Position numbers and translations under genes: made by a program
Notes under the pieces: generated by a model
What the model saw: the letters and a program-made list of their open reading frames with translations, nothing else
Told to the model about the DNA's origin: nothing
Databases searched by the model: none
Shown here: positions 18,030 through 24,537 of the stretch, one piece after another
Layout: the number at the start of each line of letters is the position of its first letter
How positions within the stretch are numbered: the stretch's first letter is position 1
From: Kineococcus aurantiacus
GTDB taxonomy: Bacteria > Actinomycetota > Actinomycetes > Actinomycetales > Kineococcaceae
Assembly (NCBI RefSeq): GCF_013409345.1
Contig: NZ_JACCBB010000001.1
Location: 3,844,001 to 3,908,000 of the forward strand
Direction of reading: 5' to 3'
Length of the DNA: 64,000 bases

Positions 18030-18959
18030 GTGCGGACGGACTGCCACCAGCACCTGTGGCCCCCCGCGCTCCTGGACGCCCTGCGCGCCCGCCGCGACCC
18101 GCCCCGCCTGCGCCCCGGGACCGGCGGCTGGACGCTGGACCTGCCCGGCGAACCGCCCTGCCTCCTCGACCCCGCCGCCCACGACGTCGCCGCCCGCGCC
18201 GCCGCCGAGCGCGCCGACGGGACCGCCCGCGCCCTCGTCTCCCTCTCGGCCCCCCTGGGCCTGGAGCACCTGCCGGGGGAGGAGGCCGAACCCCTGCTGC
18301 GCGCCTGGCACGAGGGGGCCACGGCCTTCGGCGACCCCTTCGCGGTCTGGGCCGCCGCCGGCGTCACCGACCTCGACCCCGGCGCCCTCGCACGCACCCT
18401 GCGGCACGAGCGCGTCGTCGGGCTCCAGCTGCCGGCCACCGCGCTGGCCACCCCGCGGGCCGTCGAGCGCCTGGGCCCCCTGCTGGCCGAGTGCGAACGC
18501 GCCGGCCGGCCCGTCCTGGTCCACCCCGGCCCCGCCGCCGCGACCGCCGGGGCCGGGTCCGACGTCCCGTCCTGGTGGCCCGCCCTCGTCCCCTACGTCC
18601 AGCAGCTGCACGCCGCCTGGCTGGCCTGGCACGTCGCCGGCCGCGCCCAGCACCCCCGCCTGCGCACCGTCTTCGCGGCCCTGGCCGGCCTGGCCCCGCT
18701 GCACCACGAACGGCTCGCCGCCCGCGGCGGGGCCCTGGGCCGGCTCGACCCGAACGTGCACTACGAGACGAGCTCCTACGGCCCGCGCGCGGTCGACGCC
18801 GTGGTCCGCGTCGTCGGCGTCGACCCCCTCGTCCTGGGCAGCGACCGGCCCTACGCCCAGCCCTTCGACCCGGCCGGGCTGCCCGGCTTCGGCGAGGCCT
18901 TCGCCCACGCCCTGACCACCGCCAACCCCGCCCGCCTGCTCGAAGGGGACCGACCGTGA
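18030..18959 (+). CDS. Amidohydrolase (amidohydrolase_2 family)
   Basis: 309 residues from the GTG at 18030, which follows GGGGGAGGGA. The metal-dependent TIM-barrel hydrolase features are visible: N-terminal DCHQHLW (H-x-H), VLVHPGP with a third His at about residue 169, and a late GSDRPYAQPFDP with the catalytic Asp. Family members hydrolyse lactones or amides, or decarboxylate aromatic acids. An in-frame ATG at 17970 lies inside the operator and is rejected as a start. Its stop overlaps the cupin gene (GTGA), so both are made together under LacI control. Confidence 0.85.
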   Translation: MRTDCHQHLWPPALLDALRARRDPPRLRPGTGGWTLDLPGEPPCLLDPAAHDVAARAAAERADGTARALVSLSAPLGLEHLPGEEAEPLLRAWHEGATAFGDPFAVWAAAGVTDLDPGALARTLRHERVVGLQLPATALATPRAVERLGPLLAECERAGRPVLVHPGPAAATAGAGSDVPSWWPALVPYVQQLHAAWLAWHVAGRAQHPRLRTVFAALAGLAPLHHERLAARGGALGRLDPNVHYETSSYGPRAVDAVVRVVGVDPLVLGSDRPYAQPFDPAGLPGFGEAFAHALTTANPARLLEGDRP

Positions 18960-19501
18960 CGACCACCCCCCACACCCCCCACACCCCGCGCACCCCCCGC
19001 GTCCCCGGGCTGCCCGCGGCCCCCGGGCGCACGCTGAGCCCCCGCGAGCTGCAGGACTGGGTCGACGAGGCCGCCCGGCACCCCCGGGCCTGGGAGCACC
19101 TGGTCCGCCACGACACCGGCGGCCGGCACTTCGCCGGCCTGCACCGCGACGGCGACCTCGACGTGTGGCTGCTGTGCTGGAACACCGTCGACGACACCGG
19201 CTGGCACGACCACGACACCTCCTCCGGGGCCGTGGCCGTCACCCGCGGCGCCGTCGTCGAGGCCACCCCCCGCATGGGCGGCGACCCCGTCCGGCGCACC
19301 GTCGCCGCGGGCCGGTCCTTCGGCTTCGGCCCCGACCACATCCACCGCATGAGCGGTGGCGTGGACGGGTCGGTGTCGATCCACGCCTACTCCCCGCCGC
19401 TGTGGCGGATGGGGCAGTACTCGATCTCCCCCTCGGGGGTCCTGCGCCGCACGTCGGTCAGCTACGCCGACGAGCTACGACCCCTCCAGACGGAGGAGTA
19501 G
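18956..19501 (+). CDS. Cysteine-dioxygenase-type cupin (thiol dioxygenase family)
   Basis: 181 residues from the GTG at 18956. After a Pro/Thr/His-rich N-terminal tail (about residues 1-25) comes a cupin with the three-His iron site of cysteine dioxygenases: GWHDHDTSSGAVAV (His84, His86) and GPDHIHRMSG (His130). It continues with SIHAYSPPL, which holds the Tyr conserved in thiol dioxygenases (Tyr145). The family adds O2 to thiols to give sulfinates; known substrates include cysteine and 3-mercaptopropionate. Within this cluster it suggests a sulfur-containing substrate. The 3' end overlaps the second lyase-like gene by 27 nt. Confidence 0.85.
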   Translation: MTTTPHTPHTPRTPRVPGLPAAPGRTLSPRELQDWVDEAARHPRAWEHLVRHDTGGRHFAGLHRDGDLDVWLLCWNTVDDTGWHDHDTSSGAVAVTRGAVVEATPRMGGDPVRRTVAAGRSFGFGPDHIHRMSGGVDGSVSIHAYSPPLWRMGQYSISPSGVLRRTSVSYADELRPLQTEE

Positions 19502-20980
19502 CGCCAGGTCCGCCACCCGGGCCACCACCCGCTCCACGTCCGGGCCGATGGGGGCGTCGCGCGCGTCGCGGTCCAGGACCTCGTCGAACACCCCGAACAG
19601 CGCCGCCGCGCCGGGGCTGAGCCGGTCGGGGGCCGCGCGCAGCGCCCGCACCGCGGCCAGCGCCTCCACCGCCAGGACCACCGGGGCCAGCTCCGCGGTC
19701 TGCCGCAGCGCGCGCGCCCCCTGGGTGGCGAAGCTGGCGTGCTCCTCCAGGCCCAGCGAGATCGACACCGTCCCGGCCGTCATGGGCGCCGTCGCCGGGC
19801 GCAGCTCGGCCAGGACGTCCTGCACGACGTACTCACCGATCATCAGCCCCGAGCTGCCGCGCGGGCCGGCCGCCAGGAACGCCCGCAACCCCGTGTGCTC
19901 GGGCCGCAGCAGCAGCGCCAGCCGCGCCGCCGACAACGTCAGCACCCCGTAGGTGGTGGCGCGCAGCGTGTCCAGCGCCGTCGCGAGCGAGGCCGCGTGG
20001 AACTGCCCGTGGTGGAAGACGCCCTCGGCGGAGACGAGCGGGTTCTCCCCGGGCGTCGAGGCCTCCAGGACCAGCACGTCGGCCAGGGCGTCGGCCGCGG
20101 CGAAGGCCGGGGCCAGCACCTGCGGGACGGTCCGCAGCGCGAACGGGTCCTGCAGCCGCGCCGGGGCCGGGCCGCCCCCGACCAGCCCCGACAGGGCCGC
20201 CGCGACCTGCGGCTGGCGCGCGTGCGGGCGGGCGGCGTGCACCCGCGGGTCCCACGCCTGCGGGTTGCCCCGCAGCGCCAGGAAGGACAGCGCCGAGATC
20301 CCCAGCCCCGCCAGCAGCTGCTGCCGCAACCGGACCAGGGCCAGCGAGGCGGTCGCCAGCGTCAGGGCGTGCGAGGAGATCAGCGGCAGCGCGTCCGCCG
20401 GGCCCAGGGGGACCGGCGGCACCGACCCCGCCCGCCACGGCCGCTCCCCGACGAGGGTCAGCCCCAGCTCGGCCAGCGGCGCCAGGTCGGAGGTGCCGAT
20501 GCCGCCGAACCGGTGCAGCGTCGGCTGGGCGTCGGTCTCCACCGCCTCGGCCAGCGCCCCCAGCACCGGGGCGCTGAGGCCGGCCCCCAGCCCGGCGTGG
20601 GCCCCGGCCAGCAGCTGGTTCAGCCGCACCGCCAGCGCGGCCCGCGTCGTCGGGGCGTCCTCCACCGGGCCCAGCGACGCCGCGTGCGAGCGCAGCAGCC
20701 GCAACCCGTGCGCGCGGGGGTGCTCGCCCTGCTCCTCGTCGACCTCGACGTCCTTGTTGGCCCCGACCCCCGTCGTCGCCCCGTAGACCGCCCCGGCCCC
20801 GCGCGCGGCGTCCATGGCCGCGCTCACCGCGCCCAGCGCGCCCAGCGCGTGCCGGTCCACGACCGGCCGGGCCCGCCCGTGCGCCAGGTCGTCCAGGTCG
20901 CCCAGGTCCACGGGCCGCCCCGACAGCACCAGGGCCCGCAGGACCCCCGGGGTCGCCGCGGGGACGTGCTGGTGGTCCAC
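19475..20980 (-). CDS. Second ammonia-lyase-fold protein, Gly-Thr-Ser in place of the MIO triad
   Basis: 501 residues from the GTG at 20980, chosen for the GGAGG 4 nt upstream; a GTG at 21022 lacks a ribosome site. HAL-family landmarks: AVYGATTGVGANKDV (Tyr66, Lys76), RLNQLLAGAHAGLG, ASTPGENPLVSAEGVFHHGQFH and LGLEEHASFATQGAR. The MIO segment reads GGIGTSDLAPLAEL. Aligned on DLAPLA, the triad is Gly162-Thr163-Ser164 rather than Ala-Ser-Gly, so a standard MIO is not expected. It is a diverged paralogue of the 15483-16892 protein and faces the importer operon across a 134-nt divergent region. Ergothionase-like trimethylamine lyase is a possible role; alternatives are an aminomutase or non-catalytic homologue. 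Confidence 0.85.
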   Translation of the reverse strand: MDHQHVPAATPGVLRALVLSGRPVDLGDLDDLAHGRARPVVDRHALGALGAVSAAMDAARGAGAVYGATTGVGANKDVEVDEEQGEHPRAHGLRLLRSHAASLGPVEDAPTTRAALAVRLNQLLAGAHAGLGAGLSAPVLGALAEAVETDAQPTLHRFGGIGTSDLAPLAELGLTLVGERPWRAGSVPPVPLGPADALPLISSHALTLATASLALVRLRQQLLAGLGISALSFLALRGNPQAWDPRVHAARPHARQPQVAAALSGLVGGGPAPARLQDPFALRTVPQVLAPAFAAADALADVLVLEASTPGENPLVSAEGVFHHGQFHAASLATALDTLRATTYGVLTLSAARLALLLRPEHTGLRAFLAAGPRGSSGLMIGEYVVQDVLAELRPATAPMTAGTVSISLGLEEHASFATQGARALRQTAELAPVVLAVEALAAVRALRAAPDRLSPGAAALFGVFDEVLDRDARDAPIGPDVERVVARVADLALLLRLEGS

Positions 20981-21019
20981 TTGTCCTCCATCCGCCGCTG
21001 GTGGGTCCCCGGGGGAGGT

Positions 21020-21044
21020 CACGATCAGGTGACGGCTGATCGTG
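21020..21044 (+). promoter_or_regulatory. Inverted repeat, candidate operator between the lyase gene and the importer operon
   Basis: CACGATCAG - 7 nt - CTGATCGTG is a perfect 9-bp inverted repeat directly upstream of the importer -35 box and 40 nt upstream of the lyase start codon. Its sequence differs from the LacI operators, so a different regulator should bind it; none is encoded next to it. Confidence 0.55.
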
Positions 21045-21049
21045 CCTCG

Positions 21050-21078
21050 TTGACCGGTCCCCGAGCCGTGCCCAGCAT
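21050..21078 (+). promoter_or_regulatory. Probable promoter of the quaternary-amine importer operon
   Basis: TTGACC (21050-21055) and CAGCAT (21073-21078) are separated by 17 nt. A GGGAG ribosome site (21102-21106) and the GTG at 21115 follow. The adjoining inverted repeat sits just upstream of the -35, an activator-like position. Confidence 0.45.
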
Positions 21079-21114
21079 GGACCAGCCGACCGGCCCAACC
21101 AGGGAGCCGCCCCA

Positions 21115-22083
21115 GTGATCACCTTCGAGGCCGTCCGCAAGCAGTTCCCGGACGGGACCGTCGCGGTCGACGACCTCGACCTCGAGCTCCCGACCGGGCG
21201 GATCACGGTCTTCGTCGGGCCCTCCGGCTGCGGCAAGACGACGTCGCTGCGCATGATCAACCGGATGCTCGAACCCACCGGCGGCACCGTCGCCATCGAC
21301 GGCCGCGACGTCCGCAGCCAGGACCCGGCCACCCTGCGCCGCGGCATCGGGTACGTCATCCAGCACGCCGGGCTCTTCCCGCACAAGACCGTCCTGGACA
21401 ACGTCCTCACCGTGCCCCGGCTCGTCGGCCGGGGCCGGGAGCGGCACCGGGCCCTGGAGCTGCTCGAACGGGTCGGCCTGCCCGCGGCCCTGGCCGACCG
21501 GTACCCCGCCCAGCTGTCCGGCGGGCAGCAGCAGCGCGTCGGCGTCGCCCGCGCGCTGGCCGCCGACCCGCCCGTCATGCTCATGGACGAACCCTTCAGC
21601 GCCGTCGACCCCGTCGTCCGCGGCCAGCTGCAGGAGGAGTTCCTGCGGCTGCAGGCCGAGCTGGGCAAGACCATCGCCATCGTGACCCACGACATCGACG
21701 AGGCCGTCGTCCTGGGCGACCGCATCGCCGTCTTCCGCCAGGGCGGCCACCTCGCCCAGGTCGGCACCCCCGAGGAACTGCTGACGAAACCCGCCGACGC
21801 GTTCGTCCGCGACTTCGTCGGCCGCGACCGCGGGTACCGGGGCCTGAGCTTCCAGGGCAGCGAGGGTCTGGTCCTGCGCCCCCTCGACGGGGTCGCCCTC
21901 GACGAGCAGGGCCGGCCCGTGGGGGTCGACGGCACGTTCCGCGCCGGCGACTCGCTGCGCGTCGTCGTCGACCTCACCCTCACCTCGCCCACGGGCACGG
22001 CCGTCCAGGTCGACGACCAGGGGCGGGCCACCGGCCTCGTGCACCACCACGACGTCGTCGACCTGCTGGAGAAGCGCCGGTGA
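21115..22083 (+). CDS. ABC importer ATPase, OpuCA/ProV type (quaternary amine uptake)
   Basis: 322 residues from the GTG at 21115. Nucleotide-binding motifs: GPSGCGKTTSLRMINRM (Walker A), LSGGQQQRVGVARAL (signature), VMLMDEPFSAVDP (Walker B) and THDIDEAVVLGDR (switch His). IRRGIGYVIQHAGLFPHKT is the Q-loop stretch typical of the betaine/carnitine/choline OpuCA group. A degenerate C-terminal domain after about residue 240 replaces the tandem CBS domains seen in classical osmosensing members. First gene of a four-gene operon with overlapping starts; it powers import of a compound bound by the lipoprotein encoded at 23487. Confidence 0.92.
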   Translation: MITFEAVRKQFPDGTVAVDDLDLELPTGRITVFVGPSGCGKTTSLRMINRMLEPTGGTVAIDGRDVRSQDPATLRRGIGYVIQHAGLFPHKTVLDNVLTVPRLVGRGRERHRALELLERVGLPAALADRYPAQLSGGQQQRVGVARALAADPPVMLMDEPFSAVDPVVRGQLQEEFLRLQAELGKTIAIVTHDIDEAVVLGDRIAVFRQGGHLAQVGTPEELLTKPADAFVRDFVGRDRGYRGLSFQGSEGLVLRPLDGVALDEQGRPVGVDGTFRAGDSLRVVVDLTLTSPTGTAVQVDDQGRATGLVHHHDVVDLLEKRR

Positions 22084-22736
22084 ACTCGGTCCTGGACTAC
22101 CTGCGGCAGAACCAGTCCACCGTCCTGGACGCCCTGGGTCAGCACGTCGTCCTGGCGGTCGTGCCGCTGCTCGTCGGCGTCCTCGTCGCCCTGCCCATCG
22201 GCTACCTCGGGGTGCGCTTCGGCTGGCTGTACCACCCCATCCTCAACGTCTCGGGGATCGTCTACTCCATCCCCTCGCTGGCGGTGTTCGTCGCACTGCC
22301 CTACGTGCTGGGCACGAAGATCCTCTCGCCCGTCAACATCGTCGTGGCCCTGGCGATGTACACGGTCGCGCTCATGGCCCGCACGGTCGCCGACGGGTTG
22401 CGCTCGGTCGACCCCGCGCTGACGGAGGCGGCCACGGCCATGGGCTACAAGCGGACCCGCCGCCTGCTGGAGGTGGAGCTGCCGCTGGCCGCCCCCGTCA
22501 TCCTCGCCGGGGTCCGGGTCGCGGCCGTGTCGAACATCTCCCTGGTCAGCGTCGGCGCCCTGCTGGGGATCGGCGGCCTGGGGGCGCTGTTCACCCGGGG
22601 TTTCCAGTTGTTCTACACCGCACCGATCATCGTGGGCATCGTGCTGTCGATCGCCCTGGCCGCGGCGGCGGACCTGCTCATCGTCGTGTTCCAGCGCGCG
22701 GTGACGCCGTGGACGCGCGCCGTGATGGGGGCCTGA
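22080..22736 (+). CDS. ABC importer permease, OpuCB/OpuCD type (first)
   Basis: 218 residues, GTG start overlapping the ATPase stop by 4 nt. Five or six transmembrane helices are visible, beginning with VVLAVVPLLVGVLVALPIGY. The cytoplasmic EAA-type loop that docks on the ATPase reads ADGLRSVDPALTEAATAMGYKRTRRLLEVELPLAAPVIL (about residues 105-142; Gly in MGY). Members transport glycine betaine, choline, carnitine and, in the EgtUV group, ergothioneine. Specificity resides in the binding protein and cannot be read here. Confidence 0.92.
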   Translation: MNSVLDYLRQNQSTVLDALGQHVVLAVVPLLVGVLVALPIGYLGVRFGWLYHPILNVSGIVYSIPSLAVFVALPYVLGTKILSPVNIVVALAMYTVALMARTVADGLRSVDPALTEAATAMGYKRTRRLLEVELPLAAPVILAGVRVAAVSNISLVSVGALLGIGGLGALFTRGFQLFYTAPIIVGIVLSIALAAAADLLIVVFQRAVTPWTRAVMGA

Positions 22737-22737
22737 C

Positions 22738-23490
22738 GTGGACGACACGCCGTACCTGCTCGACGGCGCGCACTGGGCGTGGTCGACCTCCGGGTCGATC
22801 CCGCACCTGCTGCTGGCGCACCTGCAGTACACCGCGCTGGCGGTGCTCGTGGGTTTCGTCATCGCCTTCCCGCTGGGCCTGCTCATCGGGCACACGGGCC
22901 GGGGCGCGTTCTGGGCCATCAACGCCGGGAACGCGGGGCGTTCGCTGCCCACCCTGGGACTGCTGAGCCTGCTCGTCGTCTACATGAGCAGCCAGGGTTT
23001 CCTGCCGGTGCTCATCGCCCTGGTCGTCCTCGTCGTCCCGCCGATCCTCACGTCCACCTACGCGGGATTGCGCTCGGTGGACCCGAACGCCGTCGACGCG
23101 GCCCGGGGGATGGGCATGAGCTCGGCGCAGGTGCTGTTCCGCGTCGAACTGCCCATGGCCCTGCCGGTCGTCTTCGGCGGTGTGCGCGCCGCGGTGCTGC
23201 AGGTCGTCGCCACAGCGACCGTCGCGGCCTACGTCGGGTTGTCCGGCCTGGGCCGGCTGCTCGTGGACGGCCTGGCGCTCAACGACTACGGGCGCATGGT
23301 CGCCGGCGCGGTGGTGGTGGCCGTCCTCGCCGTCGTCCTGGACCTGCTGCTGGGGCTCGTGCAGCGGTACGCCGTCTCACCCGGCATCACCGGCCGCGGA
23401 CTGCGGCGCGCACGGGGCACCCGATCCGTGGCAGAGTCCGGGGCGCAATCGTCAGAACTGATGTCCGCAACACCAGGAGGCACGTCATGA
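22738..23490 (+). CDS. ABC importer permease, OpuCB/OpuCD type (second)
   Basis: 250 residues from the GTG at 22738, one base after the previous stop. It has about six membrane segments (LQYTALAVLVGFVIAFPLGL first) and its own EAA loop (LRSVDPNAVDAARGMGMSSA). A hydrophilic C-terminal tail of about 30 residues overlaps the beginning of the binding-protein gene (ATGA). Two distinct permeases encoded beside one ATPase imply a heterodimeric channel, as in OpuC systems. Confidence 0.92.
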   Translation: MDDTPYLLDGAHWAWSTSGSIPHLLLAHLQYTALAVLVGFVIAFPLGLLIGHTGRGAFWAINAGNAGRSLPTLGLLSLLVVYMSSQGFLPVLIALVVLVVPPILTSTYAGLRSVDPNAVDAARGMGMSSAQVLFRVELPMALPVVFGGVRAAVLQVVATATVAAYVGLSGLGRLLVDGLALNDYGRMVAGAVVVAVLAVVLDLLLGLVQRYAVSPGITGRGLRRARGTRSVAESGAQSSELMSATPGGTS

Positions 23491-24425
23491 ACCGCAGGAA
23501 CCTGCTCGGCCTGGCCCTCGTGGGCACCGTGACCGCGGGCCTGGCCGCCTGCGGTGGCGGTGACGACCCGCTGGCCGCCGACCCCGGCTCCAGCTCCAGC
23601 TCGTCGGCCGACGCCTCGACCGTCATCGTCGGCTCGGCCAACTTCCCCGAGAGCGAGCTGCTCGCCGAGATGTACGCCCAGGTCCTGGAGGGCGAGGGCG
23701 TCACGGTGCAGCGCAAGTTCAACATCGGGGCCCGGGAGCTGTACCTCAAGGCCCTCGACGACGGCTCGATCGACCTGCTGCCGGAGTACAACGGCGCGCT
23801 GCTGGCGTACTACCTCAAGGGTGACGCGCCGGAGGGCGTGTCCAGCCCCGAGACGGTGCTGGCCGCCCTGAAGGAGCAGCTGCCCGACGGCCTGGAGGTC
23901 CTGGACCAGTCGGCCGCGGAGGACAAGGACTCCCTGACCGTCAGCGCCGAGACGAAGGCGAAGTACGACCTGACCTCCATCGCGGACCTGGCCCCGGTGG
24001 CCGGGGACCTCGTCATGGGGGCCGGCCCGGAGTTCCAGGAGCGCTACCAGGGCCTGGTCGGGCTCAAGGAGCTGTACGGCGTCGAGTTCAAGGAGTTCAA
24101 GCCCCTCGACGTCGGCGGCCCGCTGACCGTCGCGGGCCTGAAGGACGGCTCGATCCAGGTGGGCAACCTCTTCACGACGGACTCGGCCATCACGACCAAC
24201 CGGTTCGTGGTCCTGGAGGACCCGAAGAACCTGTTCCTGGCCCAGAACGTGCTGCCGCTCATCCGGTCCTCGAAGAACACCGACGCCATCACGACGGCCC
24301 TCAACGCGTTCTCCGCCAAGCTCACGACGGACAACCTCACGACCTACCTCGCCAAGGTGTCGGTCGACAAGCAGGACTCCGCGACCGTCGCCAAGGCGTT
24401 CCTCACGGACAACGGCCTGGCCTGA
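23487..24425 (+). CDS. Quaternary-amine-binding lipoprotein of the ABC importer (ProX/OpuCC type)
   Basis: 312 residues from the ATG at 23487 with AGGAGG upstream. A lipoprotein signal (LLGLALVGTVTAGLAAC, Cys22) anchors it outside the membrane, followed by a Ser-rich linker. The mature domain is of the OpuAC/ProX class: STVIVGSANFPESELLAEMY, GARELYLKALDDGSIDLLPE and YNGALLAYYL where osmoprotectant-binding members usually have Y-T-G-T. These proteins hold trimethylammonium groups in an aromatic cage. Given the neighbouring lyase-like genes, histidine-betaine-type ligands (ergothioneine, hercynine) are as plausible as osmoprotectants. Confidence 0.92.
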   Translation: MNRRNLLGLALVGTVTAGLAACGGGDDPLAADPGSSSSSSADASTVIVGSANFPESELLAEMYAQVLEGEGVTVQRKFNIGARELYLKALDDGSIDLLPEYNGALLAYYLKGDAPEGVSSPETVLAALKEQLPDGLEVLDQSAAEDKDSLTVSAETKAKYDLTSIADLAPVAGDLVMGAGPEFQERYQGLVGLKELYGVEFKEFKPLDVGGPLTVAGLKDGSIQVGNLFTTDSAITTNRFVVLEDPKNLFLAQNVLPLIRSSKNTDAITTALNAFSAKLTTDNLTTYLAKVSVDKQDSATVAKAFLTDNGLA

Positions 24426-24433
24426 CGGGAAGC

Positions 24434-24449
24434 GCAGCGGATCCGCTGC
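24434..24449. repeat. 16-bp palindrome after the importer operon
   Basis: GCAGCGGATCCGCTGC is a perfect palindrome 9 nt after the binding-protein stop and just upstream of the long hairpin. It could add to termination or be a protein site. Confidence 0.4.
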
Positions 24450-24454
24450 CGGTG

Positions 24455-24506
24455 GAACACGACACCCCTCGTCCGACCGTGTGGTCGGGCGAGGGGTGTC
24501 GTGTTC
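24455..24506. terminator. Long bidirectional transcription terminator hairpin
   Basis: GAACACGACACCCCTCG (24455-24471) pairs perfectly with its complement at 24490-24506, and the stem continues through CCGACC/GGTCGG, giving about 24 base pairs and a small loop. It lies between the importer operon and the convergent glgB gene and can end transcription from both sides. There is no T-run, which is common in actinobacteria. Confidence 0.85.
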
Positions 24507-24537
24507 AGTCGAGCACGCGGGTCCTCCGGCGCTCCCT

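Noticed and set aside
15483-20980. Ordinary histidine ammonia-lyase (HutH) for histidine breakdown
   Set aside because: Both proteins lack the Ala-Ser-Gly triad and there is no urocanase, imidazolonepropionase or formiminoglutamate hydrolase gene nearby.
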